Source of the DNA: Viola odorata
Taxonomy: Eukaryota > Streptophyta > Magnoliopsida > Malpighiales > Violaceae
Assembly (NCBI GenBank): GCA_963691705.1
Contig: OY829542.1
Span: forward strand, 54,229,002 to 54,293,001
Reading direction: 5' to 3'
DNA length: 64,000 nt
A model generated the notes under the pieces. That model did not search any database and was not told where the DNA came from. It worked only from the letters and a program-made list of their open reading frames with translations. The position numbers and the translations under genes are program-made. This document shows positions 47,019 to 59,086 of the stretch, piece by piece (position 1 is the stretch's first letter; each line of letters opens with the position of its first letter).

Positions 47019-47050
47019 GCCCTCAGTATTGGTTTGCGAATTGCGACTGC

Positions 47051-47066
47051 GTATTTATATTATATA
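47051..47066 (-). promoter_or_regulatory. TATA-like element upstream of the ORP gene
   Basis: On the - strand this reads TATATAATATAAATAC, about 350 bp before the start codon, giving a leader of about 320 nt. It is the best core-promoter candidate upstream of the gene. Confidence 0.45.
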
Positions 47067-47202
47067 CGGGGCATTGAAGGGGTGGAGAAGGAGAAGGAGA
47101 GGGGAGTTTCTTTAAGAAGGTAAAATTGCAATTAAGTAAGTTCTTCTCTTAATGATAATTCTTTATATTACTTTTGCGTAAGATATCGTTGAGTGTAATT
47201 AT

Positions 47203-47409
47203 TACTGGCTCCGTTTCCATGAGTAGCACTACTACTCTTTTTGCTATAACTTATATTTCAGAATCAATGAATAGAAAGTGTTGTATTTCTTTTTTTTTTC
47301 TTTTTTTTTTTGGAAGAAAACCATATTTTTAATTTAAAATAAACTATTTAATGATTAATTAATTTATAAAAATATATATAAATGCCTATTATTATGAAAC
47401 ATAGGGAGT
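47203..47409. mobile_element. Degenerate Stowaway-like MITE
   Basis: The left end ACTGGCTCCGTTTCCATGA pairs imperfectly with the inverted right end ACTCCCTATGTTTCATAAT. Both resemble the CTCCCTCCGTTTCATAA Stowaway consensus. It is about 207 bp, AT-rich, just upstream of the ORP promoter. Confidence 0.4.
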
Positions 47410-49412
47410 GTTGGCATCTTGGTAGTACATTTTAGCTTTATAATGTAAACTATATAAATGATTCATAGTATTGTAATGATAAAATATTAATGTAACCAAT
47501 TTAAAATAAATTATCATTTATCATATAATAAATTAGAAAATTGGGCTCGCATTGGAAGACTGGATTGAGAGTTGAAATTAATCATTACGTAATTATTTTA
47601 CAGACCAAATTAACGTGAATTCACCCCAAAAAAAACAATTGAGGTAAGTTCAATTAGTGAATTGTATAAAGAAATATTAGAATGAGTAATTGTGTAGGTT
47701 TTAGTTGGACTAAATTTACAACCATGTGAAGAAATATGAGATTGCATAAATTTAGGTATTTGATTGAATCTTTTATAGGAACCTGTGGACTAAATTGATC
47801 ATTAAGTAGTAGTAGAAGTAAGATGAAACATGCAATTGCTTGATTAATTGTTTATGGATTATATAAAAATCATTACAAGTAAGGTTTTGTTGGGAAAAAA
47901 TATGAGATTTCATAAATACAAGAGTTTGATTGAAAAAAATTACAAATATGAGGACTAATTTAACGAGTTTGTTTTTCAAAAATATAGAGAGTAAATTAAT
48001 TATTTAAGGGTTTGATTGGGAAAAATTAAAAACATAAGGACTAAATTATTCACAGAGAAAAAAAAAGATTTTTTTTTTTATGGAATCCATAAATTTACTG
48101 TAGAAGTGGGCACTTTGCCTTATAAGAATGAAGATACCCCTTTTGTTTTTTTCTATATGTTGTCTAACAAAAAGAAAAATTATTCTAGTAATAAATAAAT
48201 AATGATAAAATATGTATTTACTTGTTCAAGCTAACCCTTCTAGAAATAAATAAATTATTTAAAATCAGTTAATTAAAAATAAGAGAGATTAGATTACTTT
48301 GATCAGGAATTAAAATAGCATTGATTGAATTAAAAATTCAGTTTTCACCACCACATCGATAGAACTCATAACATAACTCATAAAAAGTGTATACACTTAC
48401 CGGTTAAAGCTTTTGTACATTCTACTATTTCACAATACATGAAAAAGAAATATTTTCTTCTGGTAGGAAATATATGAAAAAATCTACCATTTCCTTTAGA
48501 AAACGAAGGGAAGTATAAAAAAAACAGCAAGCAATTTAATTGATTATTAACTATAATAAATGCAGTTTAGAACAGTAAGTATTAATCTCTAGTTTAAAAA
48601 ATGACTCTCAACCTAATTTTACAATAATTAAAGTAATAATTAATTACTAATTTTGATGTGTTTTTAACCAATTGCTTTTAATCATTTTATTAACGTATGT
48701 TTTTAAAGATTAAGAAAATTAGTCAAAACAGCCAAAAAATTTAGTACGAGTAATAAATAATAACTAGCATAAAATTTGCACTTCAAAAAAAAACATTTCT
48801 ATTTAGTAAAATTAAACTTTAATATTTAAGGGTTTAATTTTATTTGTTTTCTAGTACAAATGTAGTATTATTTTTGGAGATTAGAATATCATAAAATTTG
48901 AGGTCACGGGAACAAACCAAACTTGATTCACAAGCTCCGATCGTATCAAATCAATACGGCTCATCATTAGTTAGAAAACTAGCGCATAATATTCATCTAA
49001 TTAAAAACTCGTTGACAAGGTTTTATCCAGCTCCAAGCTACTAATTATAATTTTAAAATTAATTTTAAGGTTTACCCACCTATTCAACCCACAATATAAT
49101 TTTACAAAAAAATGCATAAAGAATACAAAAGCTAAAAAATACTCGAAAGCCCTATAAAGGATATCATACCTCACTTATTAAAGAAAAAATAAATAAAAAT
49201 ATATTTTATCACCGATCTTTGCTTCTAATGTCATGAAAGACGCAACTTCATATTTTGTAAACATGCATTAGAGCTATACTAATATTATTTTCGAGTTTGT
49301 TAAGCCTCATATTTACAATAATTAACCTCAATTCAATAACACACTGAAGTCTTCATCTTCAATCTCATTTTGGTACAAAGCTTTCTTCCATCTTCAAGAA
49401 TACTTTAGCAGC
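47410..49412. other. AT-rich intergenic region
   Basis: No gene, RNA or well-bounded repeat recognised. At about 47640-48060 there are loosely repeated phrases of the type TTTGATTGGGAAAAA / GGACTAAATT, suggesting a decayed tandem-type repeat. Confidence 0.5.
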
Positions 49413-49560
49413 TGGATTTTTGTTTTTTTTTTTTTTTAATAAGCTGAAGAAATATCATTAAAGCCAAATATGGTAAAGGAAAAGAGAAAAATGTACATGG
49501 CACTTATCTGCAGCTACCTGATCAGCTGCAGAAAGCACCTAAACCCGCCCAGAAAAGAGC

Positions 49561-52500
49561 CTAACTCCCTCTATCCCACTCCCACAACCAGCTGGACGAT
49601 TCCATCAACGTCCCAAGGCTATACGGAAAAGCTACTTCATTACTCTTAATCCAATTAAACCACGTAGCAAAGATGCTATTCACTAATCGAATATGGCTAA
49701 AATCCTCTTGCCTAAAAACCACCTGATTTCGTTGCTTCCAAACCCTCCCAAGTGATAGCGTAATATAGCTTCTTCCACATAGGCCGAATGTGGATAATTG
49801 CATGAGGCAACAATCCTTCCCATGCCTTCCAATTCCTCTCTATATTTCTGTCTTGGCACCATGATATTCCCAACCATTTGACAAAGTAATGCCATATTGC
49901 ACTAACCTTCCCACACTGCTGTAATAAGTGGTCTACTATTTCCACTCCTTCATTGCACAGAGGGCAAGCTTCCTCTAAGTCCCCTAACATTGCCCTTCGC
50001 CGCAGGAAGTTTCTTGTCACTATCCGATCTCTCATTGCCAACCACAAGAAAAACTCAACGCGATAAGGCACGAGCTTCGTCCAACAAGATTGCAGTCCAG
50101 GCTGGACTTCAAAGCGCCTCCTCTCTACTCCTTCACACCAAGATTTTACCGAGTACACACCTGTGGATTCTAGCCTCCATATCACATTATCATGTCGTTC
50201 CTCCTGAACCAGTCTTGGCAATTTGTCCTGCAAATTCTCTTGCTCCTCTTTTTCCCATTCAAACAACTCACGTCGCCAATCCAACCTCCACGACCAGTTT
50301 TCCCCTCTGCCCTCTCCATGCTCACGGACTGTTCCATTTTGATTGCACGCCAAGTGGTATAATCGAGGATGAACTAATGCTAGAGGTCTCCTTTCTATCC
50401 AAGGGTCCCACCAAAAGTACGTGGATCTACCATCCCCTAATCTGATCTCCGAGTTTTGAGTCCATAACGAAAAATAGTCCCCCCCTCTGCCAAGTAACCT
50501 TACTATGTCCTGCCATACTGGCGACAGACGCCCTCCTCTCATCTTCCACAAATCTCCCAAATTATTTATACTGTATTGTTTGCGCATGATATCTGCCCAA
50601 ACCTTCTTGCATCCACTAGTTAGGTCTCATACCCACTTGAACATGTACGCTACATTCCTTAGTCTTAAATCCCCAATCCCAACACCTCCAAATTCACTTC
50701 TACGCGTGATCTCACTCCAACTCACCTTCGCTAATCCTCTTTTGTGCTCATCCCCGCTCCACATAAACCTCCGCATGATTCCCTCGCATTGACGAATCAC
50801 ACTTTTCGGCATACAGTATATAGACATGTTGTAAACTGGAATACTCGACAAGGCCGATTTGATAAGCGTCACTCTACCTCCAACTGAAAGTATTCGCCCT
50901 TTCCATACTGACAGCTTACTTCTCATCTTCTGAACCAGAAACTGCCACCCTGACACCCGTTTTGGGTTAAAGCCTACATATGATCCTAAATACTTGAACG
51001 GTAACGTTTCGTATCTACATCCAACCCTTCTGGCCAGACACTCTCCAACTTGGTCACTTAAATTAACCCCGACCAGAGTACTCTTATGAAAGTTTACCCT
51101 GAGTCCCGAGTAAGCCTCAAACCACCTTAGCGTCCCTTTGACCCCTTGTATTTCCTCTTCCTTGTTATTCACAAACACTAGAGTGTCGTCAGCAAACTGC
51201 AAGTGGCTGATCCTCCACCCTGCTTCCTCACTACCAATCCCCCTTAGCAATCCAACCTCTTCTGCCCTTTTAAACAAATGATGCAAGCCCTCCGCCGCTA
51301 TATTAAACAGGAAGGGGGACATTGAGCATCCCTGTCTCAGCCCCCTCTCTACGCTAAACTGACCCGAAGGAGAGCCATTGATTAATACCGAGACTTGACT
51401 AGTACTGAGGCATTCCATGTTCCAGCTCCTCCAACGAATCCCAAATCCCATATGTTCCATAACCTTATCTAAATACCCCCACTCTACGGAATCATATGCT
51501 TTCTCGAAGTCCAATTTGAAGAGTAATCCTTGTTGCCTTGTCGCTTTGAGGTTATGTACCACTTCATTCGCTGCCATCACACAGTCTAACGTATGTCTTC
51601 CACGCATAAACCCGTGCTGAACTCCACTGACAACCTTATCAATCACCCCCCTAAGCGATTTGCCATAATCTTTGATATAGTTTTGTAATAACTGCTAACC
51701 AAACTGATCGGGCGGAACTCATTTAGCTTCTTCGCTGCAGCTACTTTAGGAATGAGAGTTAAGAAGGATGTATTTGCTCCACGCGGAAATTTCGCTGTCC
51801 GAAAGAATTCCTTAACTAATCCACTGTATTCTACACCCACCACTCCTCACGCCTTCTGAATAAATCTCATCGAAAAACCATCCGGCCCCAGAGTTTTTCG
51901 GCCATCACAAGACTTCACAGCTTCCCAAATCTCTTCCAACGAGACATCCCTTTCTAGCCAATTTGTTTCCTCTGTACTTAACCTATTAAAGTCCATGTTC
52001 GTCATCCTCGGTCTATCCCACCTTACTGCTTTGAAAAAGGATTCAAAGTGATGAGCTGCTGCCCGCTTTATCTCTGCTGGCTCCGTAACCCGCCCGTCTG
52101 GAGTCACTATCTCACCTATATTATTCTTCCTCGCGGCGTACTTGGCCATTAGATGGAAGTATTTTGTGTTACGATCTCCCTGGGTATTCCCCTTCCATCT
52201 ACTTTTTTGTTGTCTGAGCCTATTAACGCGACCTTGTTGCTCCCATAATTCTACGCCCAACGTAGTTTTCTCTTGGAGTTCAGCCTCATCCAATACTCTC
52301 ACATCCTCTATCTGATCAAACGCCTCCATTCTGGCCTGTAACTCTCTGAGCCTAACTACATCATTCCCGTAAACCTCTTTGTTCCACACTTTCAATCTCT
52401 CTTTCAAAAACCTCATTTTCTGTATTACTTTGAAGCTGCCCGGTATCTCTCTTTCCGCTTCCTTCCACCAGTTTTCCACTAGCGTGCTGAATCCCGTAAC

Positions 52501-53244
52501 TTCCCACCACGTGGCTATATCCCTGAACGGCTTAGGGCCCCCGTCTGTACCTTCCTTCGACAGCAGCAGAGGCGTATGGTCTGACCCTTGCTTGCCCAAC
52601 GCTACCAGTCTAGAGTCACTAGTGTACTGCAACCACCCTACCTGAACCATCACTCGATCTATACGACTTATACTCACAGAGTTTGACCAAGTGAAGCTCC
52701 TTCCCACTAGTTCCAAGTCCTGTAACCCGCAACAATCAACCCAAGATTGGAATGCCAGCATGTCTTGCAAATATCCTTCCGCATTCAGCCTATCTTCAGG
52801 CGACAAGATCTCATTGAAGTCTCCTCCTACAAGGACAGGACACCCACTAGAATCGACCAAATGAGCAACTTCTCTCCACATCTGGTTTCTACGCCTCACC
52901 TCGTTATAAGCATAAATGTTTAGGATAGCGCATCTGAAATTTCCTCTGGCTAGCGTTCCTTCTACCCAAATAAATCTTTCACCGACCTCTGACCTATGGA
53001 GCTGAAATGTTTTGTCATCCCATAAAGTTATAAGACCCCCGGACCTCCCTATTGCTGGAGAGCTTACCCAGCGCTCGTCCTTACCACCCCATAAAGTGTT
53101 CATAAAAAATTCATCAACGATTGATTTTTTAGTTTCCTGCAATAAGCAAAATTCTAACCCCTCCTCCACGAATTTGTTTCTTATATACTGCCTCTTGTTC
53201 ACCGCTAGCAGGCCTCGGCAATTCCACGATATCAACTTAATCAT
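49561..53244 (-). pseudogene. LINE ORF2: endonuclease, reverse transcriptase, zf-RVT (copy 2)
   Basis: Begins MIKLISWNCRGLL at 53244. The endonuclease is complete: SWNCRGL, LLQETKKS, IYAYNE, GGDFNEI and GSDHTPLLL. The reverse transcriptase has LNEFRPISLVSSYYK, KLDFEKAYDSVEW, GLRQGCSMSPFLFN and catalytic FADDTLVFVN. The C-terminal zinc cluster reads CPLCNEG...HLLQQC, followed by VWKQRNQVVF. Damage: TGA at 51847 (where relatives have Trp), a one-base loss in a six-G run near 51645, a stop at 50628 and a frameshift near 49760. With only four lesions it is the least damaged ORF2 here. Confidence 0.88.
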
Positions 53245-53282
53245 CAGATATTAGACTCACTCGAATCAAAACATCCGACCCA

Positions 53283-54821
53283 TCATCCTCGAAGGTTGGC
53301 CACCTCCTCCCCAAATCGCTTTCTATCAAACTCTTTGAAAGCCTCTTCATTTACCTGATCTGTAATAGCAAGCACCCTTCTAACTTGCCAAGTGTCTGTA
53401 TCTATCATTGTCGCTTCTGCTAATCTATTCATCCGAGAAATGCCCCCATCTGATACTCGTAACACCACCTCCTTTGAACCCCCTACTGAACTCGTTGTGT
53501 CTAAACTGCCAGCGGCGCCTACAATTTTTTTTACTTTTTCCTTACGTTTTCTCACTGTAATCAATGGCCACTCTTGAAGTGAATTCTCCCCTGCTTCACT
53601 TACTTGGGAGTTTCGGTCATTATCAAGTTGCGTTGTCGCCATCTCCACTCCTCTCACGGACTCCTCCACAAACTCCCCTTCCGACCCTTCCGATGATTCT
53701 ACTTCCAGCTTCACTCCCACCATCCAGTCAATGTTGGAAATTGCTCCTTGCATTGGCTCTTCCTGGCAGCTCACTATGGTCGTGATACCACCTACTTTAA
53801 CACGCATTGTTTCTTGCACCTGCAACCGATCAGTCGAAATTAGCACGTGAGCAACGTCAAGGCGTTTTCTCGAGATAGTATTCTCATCCACTATCACTAA
53901 CGCCCCCAACTTGGCACTTAATTTCTCAAAGGTTTCCATTCCCCACGTCTGCACCGGAATTCCTACATACTGGATCCAGCACATCCTACCTCCATCAGCT
54001 ACTTTACTAGACCATGGAACAATCTTAACAAACAAGCGACTCAAGCTCTTTTCAGTGTCCGAAACAGCCCTATCTCTATCAGCCAATCTATCAAATTCCA
54101 ACCATACTAGACCCCTTCCCATGATCCTTGTTTCACACACCCATCCAGCTTCCGTTACCAACTCTTGTATCTCCGGGACATCTTCCAATTTCCTGATTAT
54201 TGCTACTGCACTTCTCGCTAGCCACTCTTGATTTTCCTCAGGTATTTCTAATTCCATATCCTCTATCTCAGGAATTGCGTTCTCCTTGTTGTCCACTGCG
54301 TCGATCTTTTTGTTCCCCTCGACATGCATCTCTGTTGCCGATGGTTCCAGATGCAATATTTTGTCATCCCTCACCTGCTCCTTGAGCTTTTCTTTCGCGT
54401 TCAACCCCATCCTGGCAGATTTATCAATGGTATCTGAATGTGCCAATACTTCTACGTAGGATCTCGCGTGACGAGGTCGTTGTTCCTTTATCTGCTCTCT
54501 ATCTGATCTATTCCTACCCTTATGTCCGATACTGCTCCGTATAGTTGATGCTCCAATATATTGCCTATCTAGAGCCAGCTCCATGTCTATCCTATTCTCT
54601 ACCTTATCAAATCGAACAAAGCCAAATCTCTTACCATCCCTGTTCCGCCGATTTGGTATGAATACGTCCACCAATCTCCCAAATCGTGGGAGCTGTCAGC
54701 GCCTTGTAATCAAATAGCGTAACGCTCTATGATCAATGTGCAACGGGAGGTTTTCTACATAGTACGTAATTGGGGGTCCATCATCCCTCTCCCCCCATGT
54801 CTTGCGATGTCTCTCCTTCAT
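53283..54821 (-). pseudogene. LINE ORF1 with RRM-like N-terminus (copy 2)
   Basis: One frame of 513 codons from ATG 54821 (MKERHRKTWGERDDG), interrupted by a single TGA at 54696-54698. The beginning is an RRM-like fold: TYYVENLPLHIDHRALRYL, then FGRLVDVFIPNRRNR and KRFGFVRFDKVENRID. The central part (RMCWIQYVGIPVQTWG, VIVDENTISRKRLDVAHV) resembles the DUF4283-type region seen in plant LINE ORF1 proteins. The C-terminus is MNRLAEATMIDTDTW... ending FGEEVANLRG. ORF1 proteins of this kind bind RNA and accompany the element's transcript. No CCHC knuckle is seen. Confidence 0.8.
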
Positions 54822-54999
54822 GTTCGGATGTGTCTTTTTCACCCCGCTCACAGTGGGTGAGTCGGTGTTTGTACTCCGGCAGCAGTGGGCTAGCCGGAGG
54901 GGGGGTTCCTAGCCGGTTGACGGCTAGGGTTACTATATATCACTGACTATACGTTAGAAATTTAATAATTGGATTTTTGTTTATATATATTAATTTGAT

Positions 55000-55185
55000 T
55001 AAAATTTGAAATTTAATCAAATTTGCGGGTATTCACGGATATTCACGGGTTATTCGGGGGTAAAATTATTCTTTCTTTACCCACTCCATATGGATGCAGG
55101 TGCGGGTATGGATTACACGCAAATTTGCGGGTGCGGGTATGGATAGTGCTTACCCGCTCCATATCCGCCCAATTGCCATCCCTAA
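55000..55185. mobile_element. Terminal fragment of a hAT-like non-autonomous element
   Basis: The stretch repeats GCGGGTATGGAT and TTACCC(G/A)CTCCATAT motifs and finishes GCCCAATTGCCATCCCTA. Inverted, that is TAGGGATGGCAATTGGGC, typical of hAT-like MITE ends. Its other end was not found; LINE copy 2 lies immediately to the left and may have separated them. Confidence 0.45.
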
Positions 55186-55188
55186 TTT

Positions 55189-56500
55189 TGTGCGTATTTT
55201 CCCTTCCTTTCCTAGCCTATTTTAGATCATGATGCTACTAATTCGCCCTTGTTTCCTTACTATTTGCATATCTGGGCTTCTGGAAAGGAAATAACAAAAA
55301 GATGTGTTTATCACTGGATTTCGGACGAATTTGAGAAACTAGGCCATGCAGCAACACGCAAGCAGCAGCTAGGCCTTGCAGCTGTATGCATGCGGCAGGG
55401 AAGGAATCCAGCACGAAAAAATGAATATCCCTTAATTAAGGAAATCAGAGGATCCGTTCCATTACTCAAGATTTTCCCCATTTTGGCAAGAAGATAGTTT
55501 GAGAATCAACTCCAATTAAATCTAGGATTTCCCTTTTATTAATTTCTATTATTAGAATTTCTTTCTTTGTAATTTTCCCTTTTAAAAACCTTTTTAGACT
55601 TAGGGTTAGGGAGAACTTCTTCACTATCACGTCCTCCTCTTTGGAGAGAGCAACCATCTTCTTCTTCTCTTCTCAGTTTGTAATAAACTTTGCTCTAACC
55701 GGTAATATTTAGGAGTTTTCTTATTCTCTTCTTCTTTCAATTATGCACTTTAATTATTTTATTTATTTTACTTTTAATATGAGTAGCTAAATCTCTTGTT
55801 ATTGGTAGGAATCATCGAAGGTTGCTTAGGAAAACCGTGAGGTCTAATTGAAGTTTAATATATCGCTGGTTTATATTTATTTGCTTAATGAATTCTTGTC
55901 AAATCCGCTAGGGTTGTTTGCAAGTCTGGCCAACTAGTAGCTAGGCCTAGACGATTAAAGTCATCTCTGTAGTAATAACTAACGTGAGGCTGCAGGGTAA
56001 AGTAGACAACCAGATCGGAGTCATCAGGTCGCTGGTCCAATCTGACTGGGTTAAGTAAGTAATTAGGGTAGTGTCTCGTCCTAGGTGTGTCTTTCTTCAA
56101 CTTCATGGGCCTTTGAATATTGCCCCCGTCAATGTACCTTGAGGGACAACAAAGCGTCAAGACTACTCCATAAACGTATCTTGGGGTAGTTCCTCGTACG
56201 AAAGAAAGCAGGGGACCTAAACGTACCTGGTCTCCATAGCACATCTATCTTCTAAGGGTAGAAGATCATTGCATCAATGACCGGCTGACCGTAAATACAA
56301 CCGAAGATAGATTCCTACTGAGAACTCCTTTCTCTGTTGATTTCTTATTTATTTTAATTATGTATGATTTATGTATTCTCAAACGGTAATTAATGCTTCT
56401 TCGGTACCATAGGTAACGGAATAAGGTTTCCCAAACTTTTCATCTTAAGACATTTTAATCAAGAACACTCCGAGACAAGCCACTAATTACTACACAAAAA
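55189..56500 (+). mobile_element. Probable solo LTR or LTR fragment, Ty3/gypsy type
   Basis: Starts TGTGCGTATTTTCCC and contains LTR-style non-coding sequence: a leader with GAGTAGCTAAATCTCTTGTT, then GCTAGGGTTGTTTGC and blocks resembling Tat/Athila LTRs. Two copies of CTAGGCC(A/T)TGCAGC occur exactly 30 bp apart at 55339 and 55369. No coding region follows. The right border (around 56490-56520) and target duplication could not be fixed. Confidence 0.4.
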
Positions 56501-57455
56501 TGAGATATATACCATTCTATTAGGTTTTATTATTGTTCGAGAAATTCCTTTAGAACAAAGGTTCGAGAAATAATAAATTTTTCATTATGAAACTAAATAC
56601 AAACAAAACTAGTATATAATAAACTAAAATAAAACCTTAATTCAAAGGACCTACACTTTTATTAAAAGGAGTAAAGATTCTAATAAATAAGGAATGTGTA
56701 AATCTATCTTAAGTAATATAAAGCAAAATAATTTAGGGTAGGCATGCTAAGAATTAGTGGTGTCTCATCATATTGGAAGATGATTTAAGGTATGTTTAGA
56801 ATTATTTTCCAGACAGATTTTACTTTCTCACACAACCGACTTATTAGCTAAAAAAAATTTAGTAGAATTTTTAAATTTGATACTTCTGTCTCAAGTTATT
56901 TTGATCATTAAATCAAATTTTAATGGAAGTAAAATCTATTAGGAAGTTATTTCATACATAAACATAGGCGAAGGCTATTCACATTGGGTTTGATCCTCAC
57001 TTCAATGCATAACAATAGCGAAATTTTAGTCTCAACATTTTCATTAAGGATTAAACAATTTGTCCAACTATTATTTACGCAGCGATAGCAGGAGGCGAGG
57101 AGGGGCCAGAGGAGGAAGAGATGGAAAAAAGATGTTTGAGCTCTTGTTGCTGACAACAACTGTCATCTTTAGTTTTGGACTGAAAAAATAATTATAGTTC
57201 ATCACAGGAGCAGCAGCAGTTATTTAATTTCTAGTCCTCTTTTGACCCAATTATGTTTTTGTTTGGCGAAAGTGACAAATCATATATACTGAGTACAATA
57301 AAAATTAAACTTGTATCGAAAATGAGGCTGGCTAGCATCACCATCAAGTGCAGATCCATGTACCTTACGCAAATGTTTTATACTATTAACAAAACTAATT
57401 AGCTTATAATCCAATATTGGATCATATTCACACATTTATATACTCCACGGAAAGA

Positions 57456-57460
<5 letters not shown>

Positions 57461-57488
<28 letters not shown>
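57461..57488. repeat. (TA)n microsatellite
   Basis: Fourteen uninterrupted TA dinucleotides. Confidence 0.9.
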
Positions 57489-57491
<3 letters not shown>

Positions 57492-58449
57492 TATTGATTT
57501 TCGTAACTCTTTTCTACTACGTGTATAATATTTTAGAAGCTAAACTACGCTTGTTAAAAATATTATTCAAAATTGTAAGTGCCAAATAGTAATATTCTTT
57601 TTTTAATACTTTGGTGCCAAAAAAAAAATATAAGGAAAATTAACGAGGATTGTCACTAGGCAAGCTTATATAATATTGGGTCATTAGTACTCCCACCCCA
57701 TGAATTACACGTTGTTTGGTAAATCGATTTCTTAATATATTTTTATTGAATTTGGATCCTCAACTATTTTTTCATCGCAAGGAGGTCATTCGGTTAAGTT
57801 TTTTATCCAAAATCCTAACATATTTATTTTTACCACTTTTATTCTTTTTAATTTAAAAAGAAAGAAAGAATTGGACTCTAAAATAAAATTAAAAAATATT
57901 TTTAACTTAGTGATTGTTAAGCAATTACGAACGTAGCTATTTTTTTAAGAATTATTTGTTACAAAAAAATAAAAAAATTGGAAAAGACCAAAAAAAAACA
58001 GAAAAAATTAAGTTTAAATATTGATAATGTCTTTAAAAAGAATCATAGAAAATAATTAAAATTATAAAATTAAGAAATTTTGTTGAAAAAATTTAAAAAA
58101 AACATCAATTTTCAATTTCATATTTTTGGACATTTTTTAAAAGAATATAACTATTTAGAATATTTTTATCATTATTTAAAATTGTAATCTTGATTTGTTT
58201 GTTTTCTTTGATTATTTTATTTCTTAAAACAATCATATTTCTTTATAATCAACACTAATTTTTATTCTCTAGTATATTAAAAATGATGAAAATAATTTTT
58301 TTTTTAAAATAAAGAAAAGTAGTTAGGATTTTATTTTTTTAAATAAGTACGGAGTATATAAGAAGATTCAAAACATCAAATAAATAAAAATGAGAAAAAC
58401 AATTGGCATAATCGATTCGTTGAGTAAAAGACTAGGAATGTCCCGGTGA

Positions 58450-58531
58450 TGACGTGGAGGAGCTCCAGTTACCCAAGTTCTGACACGTGTCCGCAGCCGA
58501 AAAACTCTCTCTCATGTGTACGGCTACGTGG
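58450..58531. promoter_or_regulatory. Cluster of ACGT-core (G-box/ABRE-like) motifs
   Basis: TGACGTGG at 58450-58457, the palindrome GACACGTGTC at 58482-58491 and TACGTGG at 58525-58531, with GGCGTGGCGTGGG further on. Such clusters are bound by plant bZIP/bHLH factors in ABA- or light-regulated promoters. No gene follows on either side within about 500 bp; LINE copy 3 begins at 59081. It may be an orphan promoter. Confidence 0.35.
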
Positions 58532-59086
58532 TGGCTCGGGCTTCCCATTCCCCACGCTCACCGGCCCATTTTCCCTTCTCTTACTTTCCCCACTGGTTTC
58601 GTTTCACGTTGGCGTGGCGTGGGACCCTTGGTTTGAAATCGTAGGACAGAACTCCTCAAAAACCATATTAACCACCTAATTATCAACACTTTCTATTTAA
58701 GTCACCAAACTTTTATTTCCTACAATTATGCCACTAACGCCACCAAAGTTAACAAATCCCACCCTTACGTACACAATTGGGCAACACTACGAAACAGGAA
58801 ACATTTTTTAAAATGTGTCTTTTATGAAGGGCATATACTCATTCCGCTACAACAACAAAAATTAAAAAGTGTAGGACATTAATACTATATACATGAGAAT
58901 TGACATCGTACAAAGTATTCACATGCAAATCAGCTGACCCACGCGTAGGCTTGCAACTATAGGCCATGCTCGGTTCTCATTGGTTGGACTAGAAATCAAA
59001 ATTAGAGTCAGCCAAACTTCTAATTCTTTTATATTATATTACTAATTATCGTTAATAATATAATAGAATAATAATACCTAGGTTTT

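Larger units (their letters stand above)
49426..54969 (-). mobile_element. L1-type LINE, near full length (copy 2)
   Basis: 5.5 kb on the - strand with a 3' poly-A tail (T run to 49437 on the + strand). A 13-bp target duplication TGGATTTTTGTTT flanks it at 49413-49425 and 54970-54982. It has a 5' leader of about 150 bp, ORF1 and ORF2 with 38 bp between them. It is the most complete of the three LINEs and allows the other two to be interpreted. Confidence 0.92.
56501..59080. other. AT-rich intergenic region
   Basis: Holds a (TA)n tract (57461-57488), long A/T-rich stretches (57700-58330) and a GC-richer block at 58440-58680 with ACGT-core motifs (listed separately). A GA-rich stretch at about 57085-57130 is purely compositional. 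No gene is supported. Confidence 0.55.

Noticed and set aside
49990..50445. 151-codon plus-strand ORF opposite the LINE
   Set aside because: It is the shadow of the minus-strand ORF2 frame.
58446..58679. 77-codon ORF in the G-box island
   Set aside because: The frame overlaps promoter-type motifs and shows no protein-family features.
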